Numbered from the stretch's first letter, positions 51,801 to 54,837 are shown. The stretch: 64,000 nucleotides of DNA from Bin87 sp965220095 (GCA_965220095.1 CBDCPD010000003.1:186001-250000), one strand, 5' to 3'. Translations and numbers: made by a program. Notes: generated from the sequence alone by a model not told the origin.

Positions 51801-54357
51801 TTTCGCCGCTGTCGATGGTCACCGACGTGTCCGACAGGGTGTAGTCGCCGCTTCCGGCCCCGTCCGCGCCCGTGGCGGTGATGGGGATGGTCACGGAGCG
51901 CTCCGGGTCGGCGCTCAGGTTGACGGTGACCGTGGCGGCGGTCCCGCCCTCGGTGGCGGTGTAGCTGGCCGCGCCGAACTGGACAGTCACGGCGACCGGC
52001 GCGGCGCCGTCGTCCCGCGTGATGTCGATGACGCGCAGCTCGTAGCCGCCCGCCTCGAACGACTCGCCGCTCGCCGCGATGTAATAGGTGCCATCGGCAG
52101 GGACGTGAAACGTCACCCGGAACAGGTGGTGGGCGGTTGATTCGTCGCGGGACCGCGTGTTGAAAAGGACGTCCCCATCCCCATCGTAGATCGCGTTGAT
52201 CTGCGGGAGGCGCAGGTCGAGCTCGCGGTCCAAGAGGATGCCGGGGGCGACGAGAATCGCGCCCTTCATGTCGACCCGGTAGGTCCGATCCGTCCTCAGC
52301 TCTACCCTGAACCAGTCGGTGTCGAAGACGTGATCCTTCGGCTCTGCGATTTCGCCCCGCGCCCCGGGGCCGCCAACTTTCACATTGCCGGTGGTCGCGG
52401 TGGTGGCGGGCAGGTCGGCGTTGTTGCCCTCGGAGACGTTGCCACGAACGCCGCGTCTGGCGAGCGGGGCGGCCGTCTCGACATGCACCCAGCGCGAGGG
52501 TCCGCTCGTCCCATACTCGTTGATGGCCTTGATGCGGTAGGTATAGGACGTGCCGGCAGCCACGCTGCGGTCGGTGTAGGTATTCGCGGCGGTGCCGGTG
52601 TCCGGCGCCAGTTCAGTCAACTGGCCCTTTGCGCCGGAATCGCGGTTGCCTCGCAGGATCACGTAGCCGTCGATGCTGTCGTCCTTGGGATCTTCCCAAC
52701 TGAGGGTTACCCTGTGGCGGGCCGCCGCGGCGGACAGGCCCCTGGGCCTGGCGGGCCCCAGTTGGACCTGCGCCTCGTTGGAAGCCCCGCTGCGTTCCCC
52801 GTCCCGGATGGCCTTGACCCGGTAGGCGTGGCTGGCGGCGGCCACTGTCGTATCGGTGTAATTAGTGGCGGTATTTCCCGTGTCGGCCACCAGGACGGCC
52901 GGTTCGCCTTGGCCCTCCGCCCGCAGCATCTCGTAGCCCGTTACCGAACCGGCGTCCTCCACGGGAGGGTCCCAGGTCAGGACAACCCGCCAGCCCGTCA
53001 GTTCGGCAGCCAGGTTGGAGGGGGACTTCGGGTCCGCCGGCATGGTTTCCTGCGTCGCCACTGCCGGAGCCGCCTCTGTGTCCACCGGCAAGTCCGGAGA
53101 CGGCCCGCTCATTCCCTGGGGGCTGATGGCATGGACCCGGTACACGTAGAAGCGTTCCGGCTCCACCGTGTCGTCGGTGTAGGCGGTGTCCCTGCTGACC
53201 GTGTCCCCGGCGATGGCAACAAACCGTCCCGGGCCGTTCGCCGTCGATTCCCGCCGCAGTATCCGGTATCCGGTGATGCTGTCGTCCTGCGGGTCGGCCC
53301 AGTAGAGCGTTACGGCGTCATGGGACGCCGTGCTCGGCGCCCACCGCGGAGCTGCCGGCGGCAGCTGCACTCGCGCCTCGTTGGAATCTGCGCTCCTCTC
53401 CACGCCGCGTACGGCTCTGACCCGGTAGGCGTAGCTTTCGCTGGCCCCACCGGCGGTGGCGTCGGTGTAGGCGGTGGCGGCATTCCCCGTATCCGCCACC
53501 AGGATGGTCAACTCACCCTTGCCACGGGCGCGGAGTATCTCGTAGCTCGTGACCGAACCGGCATCCTCGGCGGGAGCCTGCCATCTCAGGACGACGCCTC
53601 CGCTGCCAAGTCTGGCGGCAAGCCCGCTGGGGGCCGACGGCGGAGGGTCCGGGAGTTGAATCACCGCCTCGCCGGAGGCCTGGCTCCGTTCCCAGTTGCG
53701 GACGGCCTTCACCCTATAGGCATAGCTCTCCCCCGGGGCGTCGGCGGTGGCGTCGGTGTAGGTGGTGGCGGCGCTGCTGGTGTCCGCCGCCAGGGTGCTC
53801 GGCGCATCCTCTCCCCGGGCCCGCAGCACCTCGTAGCCCGTGACCGAACCGGCGTCCTCGGCGGGAGCGTCCCAGCCCAGGACGACTTGTCCGTCCACCA
53901 ACTCGGCGGTCAGGTTGGCCGGGGCCAGCAGCGCCGGGTCGGGCGCCTCCGGCGTCTTGGTCTGCACCCACTCGGATTGCTCACTCTTCCCACGGGTGTT
54001 GATGGCCTTGATCCGGTAGGTGTAGGGAGTATTGGCCTTTACCGTATCATCGGTGTAGGTGGCCTCCGCCGTACCCGTGTCCGGCGCCAGCTCGGAGTAC
54101 TGGCCTTCTTCGGTGGTATTCCGGTTGCGGCGCAGGATCACGTAGCCGGTGATGCTGTCGTCCTGGGGGTCGTCCCAGGTGAGGGTCACCTGGTCGTGGG
54201 TCGCCGTGGCGGTGAGGCCCGTGGGCTGGGCGGGCGCCGCGCCCTCCTGAGCGTAGGCCGGATGGACGTAGAGGGAGAACAGCGTTGCTGCCACGAACAG
54301 GGTCGCCAGGGCGGCGGCCCACCGGGGAAGCGGTGTGGGTTGCCCCGTGCCCATCAT
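24838..54357 (-). CDS. 9,839-residue secreted modular giant protein (~1 MDa)
   Basis: An uninterrupted frame of 29.5 kb. Start ATG 54357 overlaps a leader stop (ATGA). The signal peptide is residues 1-36, ending AYA|QE. In order: about eight FN3 modules (54250-52500); a PPC-like beta domain (52450-52020); then repeated blocks of Calx-beta-like, 'FRLLFVTS' (eight copies), SwmB-like, FN3 and cadherin-like beta-sandwich modules (DATLSxLTLSGITL). Near-identical SwmB-FN3 units lie at 51085-47340 and 45325-44075. There are two zincin-like domains (degenerate at 43.1-42.2 kb, HELAH at 29.4-28.6 kb), the Trp-rich pair (27340-26640), four Ig-like modules (26620-25440) and two final FN3 modules ending NTPAAP. 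No C-terminal sorting motif or transmembrane anchor is seen. A surface or matrix adhesin is the likeliest role; peptidase activity is conceivable. Confidence 0.95.
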   Translation of the reverse strand: MMGTGQPTPLPRWAAALATLFVAATLFSLYVHPAYAQEGAAPAQPTGLTATATHDQVTLTWDDPQDDSITGYVILRRNRNTTEEGQYSELAPDTGTAEATYTDDTVKANTPYTYRIKAINTRGKSEQSEWVQTKTPEAPDPALLAPANLTAELVDGQVVLGWDAPAEDAGSVTGYEVLRARGEDAPSTLAADTSSAATTYTDATADAPGESYAYRVKAVRNWERSQASGEAVIQLPDPPPSAPSGLAARLGSGGVVLRWQAPAEDAGSVTSYEILRARGKGELTILVADTGNAATAYTDATAGGASESYAYRVRAVRGVERSADSNEARVQLPPAAPRWAPSTASHDAVTLYWADPQDDSITGYRILRRESTANGPGRFVAIAGDTVSRDTAYTDDTVEPERFYVYRVHAISPQGMSGPSPDLPVDTEAAPAVATQETMPADPKSPSNLAAELTGWRVVLTWDPPVEDAGSVTGYEMLRAEGQGEPAVLVADTGNTATNYTDTTVAAASHAYRVKAIRDGERSGASNEAQVQLGPARPRGLSAAAARHRVTLSWEDPKDDSIDGYVILRGNRDSGAKGQLTELAPDTGTAANTYTDRSVAAGTSYTYRIKAINEYGTSGPSRWVHVETAAPLARRGVRGNVSEGNNADLPATTATTGNVKVGGPGARGEIAEPKDHVFDTDWFRVELRTDRTYRVDMKGAILVAPGILLDRELDLRLPQINAIYDGDGDVLFNTRSRDESTAHHLFRVTFHVPADGTYYIAASGESFEAGGYELRVIDITRDDGAAPVAVTVQFGAASYTATEGGTAATVTVNLSADPERSVTIPITATGADGAGSGDYTLSDTSVTIDSGETSANFIVTATDDDVYDGAEALTLSFGDLPSGVTAAGTQGTTEVNLVDNEILSTSSLVPTGINAGDGFRLLFVTSETRDATSTDIDDYNEFVQTVAAAGHEDIQPYSALFRALGSTSDVDAIDNTATTHTTAQPGVPIWWLNGPEAAADYGDFYDGSWDNRDPGRNESGSEVDFGDTDQVWTGTENDGTATIPILGSMGTTTYATPGVGTNLHFVGGAASSSEAKPLYGLSFVLHVVAAPPSVDSATVSTDGAAIDIVFDEDLDVTGTAPAADAFEVTVDGGTAVNPASVDFHATDADTVVLTMSPAIAAGGTVTVAYEQPTSNALADAASNEVADFTGQAAPNRPAAPVVTLTAGDEKLTATWAAPADGGSAITGYDVEWKTAAQSWAEAATAGQSATAAADATDHEITGLTNGTEHTVRVRAGNDAGDGPWSAEASETPIAGDTTAPTVDSATVSTDGVAIDIVFDEDLDVTGTAPAADAFEVTVDGGTAVNPASVDFHATDADTVVLTMSPAIAAGAAVSVAYDEPTSNALADAASNEVADFTGQAAPNRPAAPVVTLTAGDEKLTATWAAPANGGSAITGYTVEHKVAGAADSTYVTVTRADAAALTETITGLTNGTEHTVRVRAGNDAGDGPWSAEASETPIAGDTTAPTVDSATVSTDGAAIDIVFDEDLDVTGTAPAADAFEVTVDGGTAVNPASVDFHATDADTVVLTMSPAIAAGGTVTVAYEQPTSNALADAASNEVADFTGQAAPNRPAAPVVTLTAGDEKLTATWAAPADGGSAITGYDVEWKTAAQSWAEAATAGQSATAAADATDHEITGLTNGTEHTVRVRAGNDAGDGPWSAEASETPIAGDTTAPTVDSATVSSDGVAIDIVFDEDLDVTGTAPAADAFEVTVDGGTAVNPASVDFHATDADTVVLTMSPAIAAGAAVSVAYDEPTSNALADAASNEVADFTQAAPNRPAAPVVTLTAGDEKLTATWAAPANGGSAITGYDVEWKTAAQSWAEAATAGQSATAAADATDHEITGLTNGTEYTVRVRAGNDAGGGPWSAEASETPVAADTTAPTVDSATVSTDGAAIDIVFDEDLDTSGSAPAADAFEVTVDGGTAVNPASVDFDGDSSDVDTITLTMATADTIAAGGTVTVAYDEPTSNALADAASNEVADFTQTVLNRPAAPVVTLTAGDEKLTATWSAPANGGSAITGYDVEWKTAAQSWAEAATAGQSDTAAADATDHEITGLTNNTAYTVRVRAANDAGNGPWSAEESETPIAGDTTAPTVDSATVSSDGVAIDIVFDEDLDTSGSAPAADAFEVTVDGGTAVNPASVDFDGDSSDVDTITLTMATADTIAAGGTVTVAYDEPTSNALADAASNEVADFTGQAAPNRPAAPVVTLTAGDEKLTATWSAPANGGSAITGYDVEWKTAAQSWAEAATAGQSDTAAADATDHEITGLTNGTEHTVRVRAGNDAGNGPWSEEASELPVTPLTAEFGADAYTAIEGRGAVTITVTLSADPESTVTIPITVTENGGAGDDDYSLSATSVTISSGDRSATFTVTATDDDVHDGEDNDETLTLGFGMLPDGVSRGTQITATVGLIDNEILVTSALVPGSFRVGDGFRLLFVTSNRRTAESSDIAKYNKFVQDAAASGHTDIRDYSSVFRALGSTASIDARDNTATNRNKDGPGEEIRWLNGPRAANDYADFYNGSWDHRNPGRDQDGAVHDFPTGAAGSVWTGSQSDGQGESGNELGGTGNVATARPSSGSGNEIFGSSFAPAGGLKPLYGLSYVLQTAAPADTPYVTSVEVDPEPPNGVYYSSTNDTITVKVTFSEAVSLSGTGTPTFPLQIGSNTRDAEYQSISADGTSLSFSYDVVVGDHEDDGISSVPKTLDLPSTASITRLNDTTVDAYPGPIALSTDFVVNPRPLITDIEVTSTPKADRSNDTYGLGEDIEITVSFSEAVTVEGDEVEGDVDFGISVSGPRRAPLKSGNGTTKLVFAYTVQSDDTDANGIYIVDHTHSTNPTFDLRGDQSVVGVDSGRDALLEHEKPGSQPDHKVDGSLTGADATLSFLTLSGITLVPAFAPGTTAYAATTSLSTTTVTIAISQGQNGANGRITAPTDADLNASGHQVTLAEDADTVITVMVTSSNSDSMRTYTVTVTRQAASDSTAPEVSSATVSTDGAAIDIVFDEDLDVTGTAPAADAFEVTVDGGTAVNPASVDFHATDADTVVLTMSPAIAAGAAVSVAYDEPTSNALADAASNEVADFTGQAAPNRPAAPVVTLTAGDEKLTATWAAPANGGSAITGYTVEHKVAGAADSTYVTVTRADAAALTETITGLTNDTEYTVRVRAGNDAGDGPWSAEASETPIAGDTTAPTVDSATVSTDGAAIDIVFDEDLDVTGTAPAADAFEVTVDGGTAVNPASVDFHATDADTVVLTMSPAIAAGGTVTVAYEQPTSNALADAASNEVADFTGQAAPNRPAAPVVTLTAGDEKLTATWAAPADGGSAITGYDVEWKTAAQSWAEAATAGQSATAAADATDHEITGLTNGTEYTVRVRAGNDAGDGPWSAEASETPIAGDTTAPTVDSATVSTDGVAIDIVFDEDLDVTGSAPTADAFEVTVDGGTAVNPASVAFHDSDADTVTLTMATADAIAAGETVSVDYTKPTADPLKDAADNEVAAFTGQAASNRLDAPAEVRAYAGNGRVDVEWDAPASGDAPSGYQVQWKAPSDTAYDATRSATVVAGVGEYAITGLTNGDPYMVQVRALDNSNDLVNDAAQSSEVTVGEPKAVVDLTAAARDEDFRVDWHAPDERGEGFAVDGNGDPVLVYRISWNLVGEDARVRCVSATAANRFKDGSSNPDNGGSYKIVVEARFETVPAVDPAVTACADQTGFGPVYHPPAYVTVNSADPGDEDDAALVAGLEAAVAALEDQQPWMRTVWDHLEDSPDTTVLAVDHPRDGPGFSHSYECTLSSTTFETDALDRCYSIRFHVDIDWDLMPDDEFEYLLARELGRAWFYNTDVHTTVQSRSAVGRALLYFSTQDFKDGDSKHVQCTFDTMADAIAHVAVGTPAAALDAYGATCFTDERAEPAALTEAVVRHALHPSGADPGGGDTESSWFTDTYATGAEAWAAVEAITPRTQGTEGAPLFPHSRSMVVTLLQDEFGGYCSPLVANGAAFGTGSFENVGDGNKVTDPWNTFGCEPGAPTGVTVSAPNAQKIISVAWTAPTKGGAPVTGYTVQWRTTTQTWADASSQTIGASPPEHQISVDPSERYVVRVRAVNSIGDGEWGAEVTSDAADDDANLTGLTVDGTSVEDFDKDTTEYSLSVAGTVTRVTFVATVSDGDASVAYTVDAASAADADSVTDGHQVDLDGGSNEVVITVTAQDGATTKAYTVTVHRAAVPHDWSLRPEGVPIGGMFRLLFVTSATRDGWGTDISAYDEHVQDALAADGGHEDIRDYSPRFKALAATRDGPDPRTHTGTHPVDDGIGVAIWWLNGPLAAADNDDFYEYDRASSSFCSRADDDDCYDGWAHSDPAYLESGEAKNFISSQAAGNNTSLYPNAFVWTGTGPNGERAASKHLGSSGGIQASTYGVPDDNESVWSEAFPGDEGIGLSLNTTLGLYGLSDTLYVEPPDAPYATVAAVTSTPANGTDYRAGETITATVTFSEDVTVMGTPQLPLRIGDVERDADYAAGDSSPTVLSFSYLVTDDDTDRDGISIDAFALKLNGGSIKREDTDVNAALTHTRVLAADDQRVNLRPLITGIEVTSSPKADPSNDTYGLGEDIEITVTFSEAVNVTGDVEFGLDAGGQKRARLKSGNGTTELVFAYTVQADDTDANGIWIGHPDHDTIPTFDLQMGQSVVGAVSGLRADLAHDEEGRQDDHKVDGSLTGADATLSSLTLSGITLVPAFAPGTTAYAATTSLSSTTVTIAISQGQNGANGRITAPNDADLNESGHQVTLAEDADTVITVTVTSSNRNSMRTYTVTVTRVAAVDSTAPEVSSATVSADGATIAIVFDEDLDATGTEPAASAFEVSVDGGTAVDPARVDFHTTDTNTITLTMKPVIAAGAAVSVAYDQPTSNALADAASNEVADFTQTAPNRPAAPVVTLTAGNGKLTATWTAPANGGSAITGYDVEWKTAAQTWAQAATAGQSDTAAADATTHDITSLTNNTEYTVRVRAANDAGDGPSSEEASETPESSIINVTAEFDEDAYTALEGRGAVTVTVNLSADPGRSVTIPITATGNGGADTSDYSRSATSVTINSGDTSATFTVTATDDDLYDGDGNGETLTLGFGSPLPSGVSPGAQSTATVGLIDNEVLMGSDAVPASLNVGDEFRLLFVTSGERDPASSDIADYNAFVQAAAAEGRAGIRAYSLQFRVLGSTADVSARGNTATHPDDDGPGEEIWWLNGPKAADDYGDFYNGSWDHRDPGRDEDGDAVNFSTTDNVYTGSRVNGTTSSSAPLGGDVVKVARPGSGAGNEIAYGNRADPGSRTEPFYGLSFVLHAVVPADTPYVTGVEVVSPPSGGEYFADDTIQVAVTFSEDVAVTGTPTFPLRIGSNTRAADYQEGESTASRLVFAYVVVADDSDDDGIASRGRILDVPAGAAITRPGGDMVAAYPAPINLDTQLKVIPAVAAEFAQASYTAAEGGSAVKVKVNLNLEPARRVDITISVTGNDGASDGDYTLSTTSLTFDADEKTASFTVSAAEDSDDDGGESLTLGFETLSNGVSPGDDDTATVILLNIPATVEVPADWDLIPSGVDTGDRFRLLFLTSERRDATSSNIATYNSFVRNAAANGHDDIQDYSDHFAALGSTRAVDARNNTGTHDRGVPIYWLNGPNAADHYGDFYDGSWDHPAPVRYESGEVGEVHSNRVWTGTGSDGRRARDGGNTLGSSQPEYGSPGLFDGEEIGGRTRNRDSDGHLYGLSFVFQVAPSNDAELSDLTVDGVSVAGFAADTTSYTHTLGNAAGQVTVVPVRSNDNATVAYSTTDADGNAAGHQMDLEVGNNEVTIDVTAQDGVATRTYTLTIVRTALEVEFAAASYTAAEGAGAVTVRVNLSSDPGRTVVLPISVTPKDGAGAGDYTLSANSLTFGSGDTSASFTVTAEDDDVLDGGVESLTLALDSLPDGWDPGAQTTTTVSLFDNEIPVTSDVVPFNVSIGDEFRLLFVTSGARDATSSNIADYNAFVQDAAAAGHAGIQDYSGQFRALASTADVDAIDNTATNYTTTDPGVRIWWLNSFLGAADHYVDFYDGSWDNRDPGRDENGVSVDFQQNASGRVWTGTSSDGEASQPLGSSVPGFAEPAQGEGRELALAGRSASNLYRLYGLSLVLHVVPPPDRPYVTRVETLDPPESGVYRSGDPIKVAVTFSEEVAVTGAPTFQMRIGSDTRQAAYQSGESTERRLVFTHAVTDDDYDSNGISRFSSYLRLPVGALITRQGDGSVAAYVGNIDWRPGLKVNEEPRITSIRFTSPPSASSSNPNYYGRGEDIEFTVTFSSPVRVTGDVTFRFVIVNDEPGARLVEGDGTNELVFVYTVQDGDRDFNGIAIFGSSDRRAPFRLEQGQSITDPVSGRDADLTHAAPNLVVFPFIDGNVTDADATLSALSLSDITLDPFFSSYVAQYTASAEAHIRSTTVTARPSQNAPVNAADVNIKPGDAFNFITGHQVALGTGDTVITVVVTSTNGNSMRTYTVTVTRADLRPPEASSAQVSADGTKIEIVFDGDLDTTGTEPAASAFDVSVDSGAAVNPASVTFHHTDADTVVLTMSPAIAAGGTVTVAYEQPTSNALSDAASNEVESFTGTDAIAASNRPGAPAVTLTAGDGQLTATWTAPANGGSTITGYTVEHKVTGAADSTYVAVTRGDAAALTETITGLTNDTGYTVRVRAGNDAGEGPWSAEASETPVTPLTAEFGADAYTAIEGRGAVTITVTLSADPESTVIIPITVTENGADDYSLSANSVTFNSGDTSATFTVTANDDDFYDGDGNDETITLSFGTLPSGVSPGAQPSTTVALVDNEILVSSDLVPSSFKVGDEFRLLFVTNNRRNGSSSDIAVYDAHIQTDISNNGSDDIKDYVELFRVLGSTAAVDARDHTGTTYTSADKGVPIWWVEGPKADDDYEDFYNSGWDHRDPGRYSDGDEHDFPDSSIDRRDGFVFTGTASDGTESDQFGDGNGLGRSYVGYGRPAAGAGFELETGTIRDGGERLRFYGLSHVLRAAAPADTPYVTGVELVDPPANGNYATGDTITVAVTFNEDVSVSGAGTPTFPLLIGSNTRQAQYQSAASTATRLVFTYDVLNDDSDRDGISNAERLLDVPSNAAITRRGDSMVEAYPGPITLITDLTVNVVTTPPTATGALVSPDGTSISLVFDKDLDASGSAPAADAFEVIVDGGTAVNPASVAFHATDSDTITLTMATADTIAAGATVTVDYTKPTTNPLKDAADNEVANFTQTAPNRPAAPVVTLTAGDEKLTATWSAPANGGSAITGYDVEWKTAAQTWAEAATAGQSATPAADATDHEITGLTNDTEHTVRVRAGNDAGDGPWSAEASETPVAADTTAPEVSSATVSTDGTAIDVVFDEDLDSTGSEPAVSAFEVSVDGTAFDPTGVAFHATDADTITLTMATADTIAAGATVTVDYTKPTTNPLKDAADNEVANFTGQAVANRAAADIEVSWAAESYAALEGHPGTTVTLVLSAVPTGDVTVPISASLGGGAEAADYSGVPTSVTFDSNSVLVDGLPTESFTVVATDDDFHDGDGNDETVTLSFGTPAGVTAGTPETATVGLIDNEVPATSDLIPDGTAIGEGFRLLFVTSNERDATSTDIDDYNRHVQSRAKNRGHDDIRPYSSQFQALASTEAVNARDNTATTGNGGEEIWWLGGPKAADHYRDFYDNTWDHQNPGREEDGDEVDFEDEDKVWTGTDKNGATRFPLGQNPSGFAEPFETAGELFQGGSTTRPRYPLYGLSYALYAAAPADTPSVTRVETVDLPDGPFRSGDTIKVRVIFSETVTVNGAPTFPMEIGSDTLQAEFQDSESTGTELVFTHLVTDADYDNSSAGVSNAELELELPSGTSITRAGGSTVAAYPGSIVWEPDRKVNPNPRLTDIEITSDPRSGSDSDTYGSREVIEFTVTFDVPVTVTGDATEGNITFRFFIGEGLYDQNERYAVLSTSDGTEQTEQLVFTYTVVSLDTPRDGGVVFVSPENHSDLLPFDLMGDQSIEGRLGRNAKLDTIKSKRTYPGHMVNGTLTPPSTDPPQNLRAYAGNGLIDMDWDEPSGGAPAGGYRVRFKKLDATGFADTDIFPVAKDTTEYNISGLTNGDEYTVQVASLDSASSEPDEWVKAEATVGRPKAVGDLTVQTRSQDFRLSWDAPDERGEGFLQDSANNPVLVYRVSWEETGQESDAVPYQTVCQTGTAAFDFHEYYDVEQSGNTITFKLRPPDDGEEYSFAVEARFQTGSEAVLENCHLQSGFGPEAETTETATEDAAMASEEDHVALRAALEAVVDDREENWPWLRTAWDHASDGTVQAADLDRVYQGLTGTECTTTNSSVNLSGCTFTHLTIDMDWDLLTRETFEYVAVHELAHVWTLVSDLHDQDTRGPVGRALLYFFRQEYKGVAAMMELCAVETLADALTHVAEDAAPEALVYYGDVCFSDGRAEPTMTSEGVARHAMHPSGADPNGDATTSSWFTDTFTDATASAEAWKVVSVIGASKHRSLVMNLLRDEFNGLCSIRAANKAVYDDPSDITDPWMDGGCEPDAPTGVTATAGSAEGSIDVSWTAPEDVGGAPLLGYTVQWKFPAQTWPQEGTSIPDQQAELQDPAATSHTITGLLAGQEYTVRVRVRNSIGDGVSGDQSVNAASAARSTPPPPKNVRAVAEEGGVRLTWQSPDGAVVTGYRIERRRAGEQGSGPQRSHGQPRDHHTLVEDTGSAETGYTDESAEKGVEYEYRVSARNEAGPGEVSDWVRAGPASASNTPATGAPTISGTTQVGETLTADITGIADADGLSGETFTYQWVSSDGTTGTDIENATASTYKLVDADRGRFVRVRVTFTDDGGNEETLTSAPTGPVWADGPPGAPRNLAATAGNKEVTLSWDPPEDNGNAPATRYRIEWRIDGKDYDKNHWGTARSTTYTTNDQANLANGVKYFFRVKAENGSGNGYGPYGPASEEVSATPTSGSAVDLGTPVLSDTENLHHGMVRLDWEDIEDAGWYVVQYYHVKGGEWLDLPAAGVDIALHGSSAVVSNLHGLSWLRVRAMSCAGASEWSQIEQLFGTNASDWDGVPVPEVAEGDEIEPCPVVLGTPVLSDTETLHHGMVQLDWEDIEDAGWYVVQYYHVKSGEWLDLPAAGVDIALHGSSAVVSNLHGLSWLRFRAMSCAGESEWSQIEQLFGTNASDWEGVPVPEVAEGDEIAPCPEDAATPDNSPATGAPTISGTAQVGETLTANTSGVADADGLTNAAFTYQWLADDADISGATNATYTLTDGEESKAIRVRVSFADDAGNEETLTSAATDAVAAAPTPNSPATGAPAISGTAQVGETLTANTSSIADADGLENATFTYQWLADDAEIAGATSSTYTLADTDEGKAIRVEVSFTDDADNDETLTSAATDAVAAAPTPNSPATGAPTISGTAQVGETLTANTSGIADEDGLSNVQYEYQWLADDTEIAGATGSTYTLADTDEGKAIKVEVTFIDDSANDESLTSAATDAVAAEPQTNSPATGAPTISGTVQVGETLTANTSGITDADGLSNVQYEYQWLADDADISGATNATYTLADTDEGKAIKVQVTFSDDAGNDETLTSAATNAVAAAEPAEPPDQPTGLDATATHDSVTLNWDDPGDDSITGYVILRRVRVNDQGGEFSELVADTGTAATTYTDDTVAASTTYTYRIKAINEHGTSERSRWYHIDTPASPVPDKPTGLEATATHDSITLTWDDPSDDSITGYVILRRNRDTDAEGHFDELVADTGTDATTYTDGSVTEESRYTYRIKAINEHGTSERSRWYHINTPAAP
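25440..26620 (-). repeat. Four tandem Ig-like modules, ~295-bp period
   Basis: Copies begin near 26620, 26325, 26030 and 25735 and each encodes NSPATGAPTISGTAQVGETL, YQWLADD, TYTLADTDEGKAI and DDAGNDETLTSAATDAVAA. Copies differ at scattered positions. They are homologous to the modules at 1.5-2.4 kb in the left giant gene. Confidence 0.85.
28600..29420 (-). other. Zincin-like domain with intact HELAH motif
   Basis: Within the giant protein (about residues 8313-8586) VAVHELAHVW gives an HExxH motif at 29116-29130, with His8410, Glu8411 and His8414. ETLAD at 28978-28992 supplies Glu8456, 42 residues after His8414, a plausible third zinc ligand. Paired cysteines (CTTTNSSVNLSGC, CAVE, CFSD) suggest disulfides. 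By motif this is a metallopeptidase-like fold; the family was not assigned. It is flanked by FN3 modules on both sides. Confidence 0.6.
42215..43110 (-). other. Degenerate paralogue of the zincin-like domain
   Basis: This domain (about residues 3750-4048) aligns with the HELAH domain across WxRTxWDH, IDWDLMxxxxFEYLLARELGRAW, VGRALLYF, DAxAHVA, RHALHPSGADP and SSWFTDT. HELAH is replaced by RELGR (42778-42792) and ETLAD by DTMAD, so both zinc histidines and the putative third ligand are lost. It probably keeps only a structural or binding role. Confidence 0.6.
44075..45325 (-). repeat. SwmB-FN3 double unit, second array
   Basis: Two units of about 625 bp: a SwmB-like half (VDSATVSTDGAAIDIVFDED...DFTGQAAPNRP) followed by an FN3 half (PVVTLTAGDEKLTATW...ASETPIAGDTTA). 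The first FN3 half is the HKVAGAADSTYVTVTRADAA variant. The order and nucleotide sequence nearly match 50475-49225, about 5.2 kb away. A third, diverged unit continues to about 43430. Confidence 0.85.
47340..51085 (-). repeat. Six tandem SwmB-FN3 units, ~625-bp period, near-identical
   Basis: Unit boundaries (GDTTAPTVDSATVS) fall near 50475, 49850, 49225, 48610 and 47985. Long stretches are the same at nucleotide level between units. Units five and six carry the variant VDFDGDSSDVDTITLTMA; unit two carries the HKVAG FN3 variant. The high identity implies recent duplication or gene conversion. Confidence 0.9.
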
Positions 54358-54473
54358 GCCACCCCCACGTCTCCGGAAGGACGAAAGGGGGGGCTGGATA
54401 GGCAGGCGGCCAGGGCGCCCATTATGGCGGCGCTCCGGGCGGCAAGGGTGGCAAGGGGTTGACGGTGGTTCAT
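54354..54473 (-). CDS. 39-residue leader ORF overlapping the giant gene start (ATGA)
   Basis: ATG 54473 has GGAG upstream and encodes MNHRQPLATLAARSAAIMGA, LAACLSSPPFRPSGDVGVA, TGA. Its stop shares ATGA with the giant gene's ATG. A seven-C tract (plus-strand G run 54387-54393) lies in its 3' half. Adding one C would continue the leader as PPLSSFRRRGGGM in frame into the giant protein, matching HPLAPFRQRRSGV in the left giant protein. It is either a coupled leader peptide or the out-of-frame front of a longer giant protein. Confidence 0.55.
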   Translation of the reverse strand: MNHRQPLATLAARSAAIMGALAACLSSPPFRPSGDVGVA

Positions 54474-54837
54474 GATGCTGGTTCTCCGATTGTGTTATTC
54501 ATTGCCATCTACCCGGCGGCCCATTCGAAAAGCCGTCAACCGATGGCCGGGAGTGGCCCGGGTCGCGTAGGAACCGGCCGTCAGCCACTGCTATATCCAC
54601 TCCGACTATTAGCCTGTCCAATGCCAAGACAATGCTTCCCCACCGGAGGTTGGGGTAATATGCAGGGCATTGTGTCAGAGAATGCCGTGTAAAGTCAGTG
54701 TAATTCCGGCCATTTGGCCCCCAATTCAGCCCCAATTTTCCCTTGTATAATTTGCAGCAACGCCGCTATAATCAGCCGGCATGGCCCGGTGGGCCGGGAA
54801 AAGGCGGGCCGCCCGTACTTGGATAGAGGTCGTGGAC
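54474..54837. promoter_or_regulatory. Divergent control region between the giant gene and the kinase
   Basis: For the kinase, a TATAAT lies at 54764-54769 with TTGTAT 18 bp upstream (54740-54745). A second TATAAT lies at 54743-54748; only that second one survives in the duplicated copy near 24420, so it may be the real -10. An inverted repeat GGCATT-N9-AATGCC at 54666-54686 could be an operator for either direction. The GAGGT ribosome site of the kinase is at 54825-54829. The whole region is duplicated at 24095-24513. Confidence 0.5.

Noticed and set aside
24838..54357. CRISPR array or satellite DNA as explanation of the repeats
   Set aside because: Repeat units are about 290 or 625 bp, stay in frame and encode recognisable beta-sandwich modules.
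54781..54837. Upstream start for the hybrid kinase (MARWAGKRRAART...)
   Set aside because: No ribosome site, and it lies next to the candidate -10 box; ATG 54838 has GAGGT at the right distance and the duplicated stub keeps the same start.
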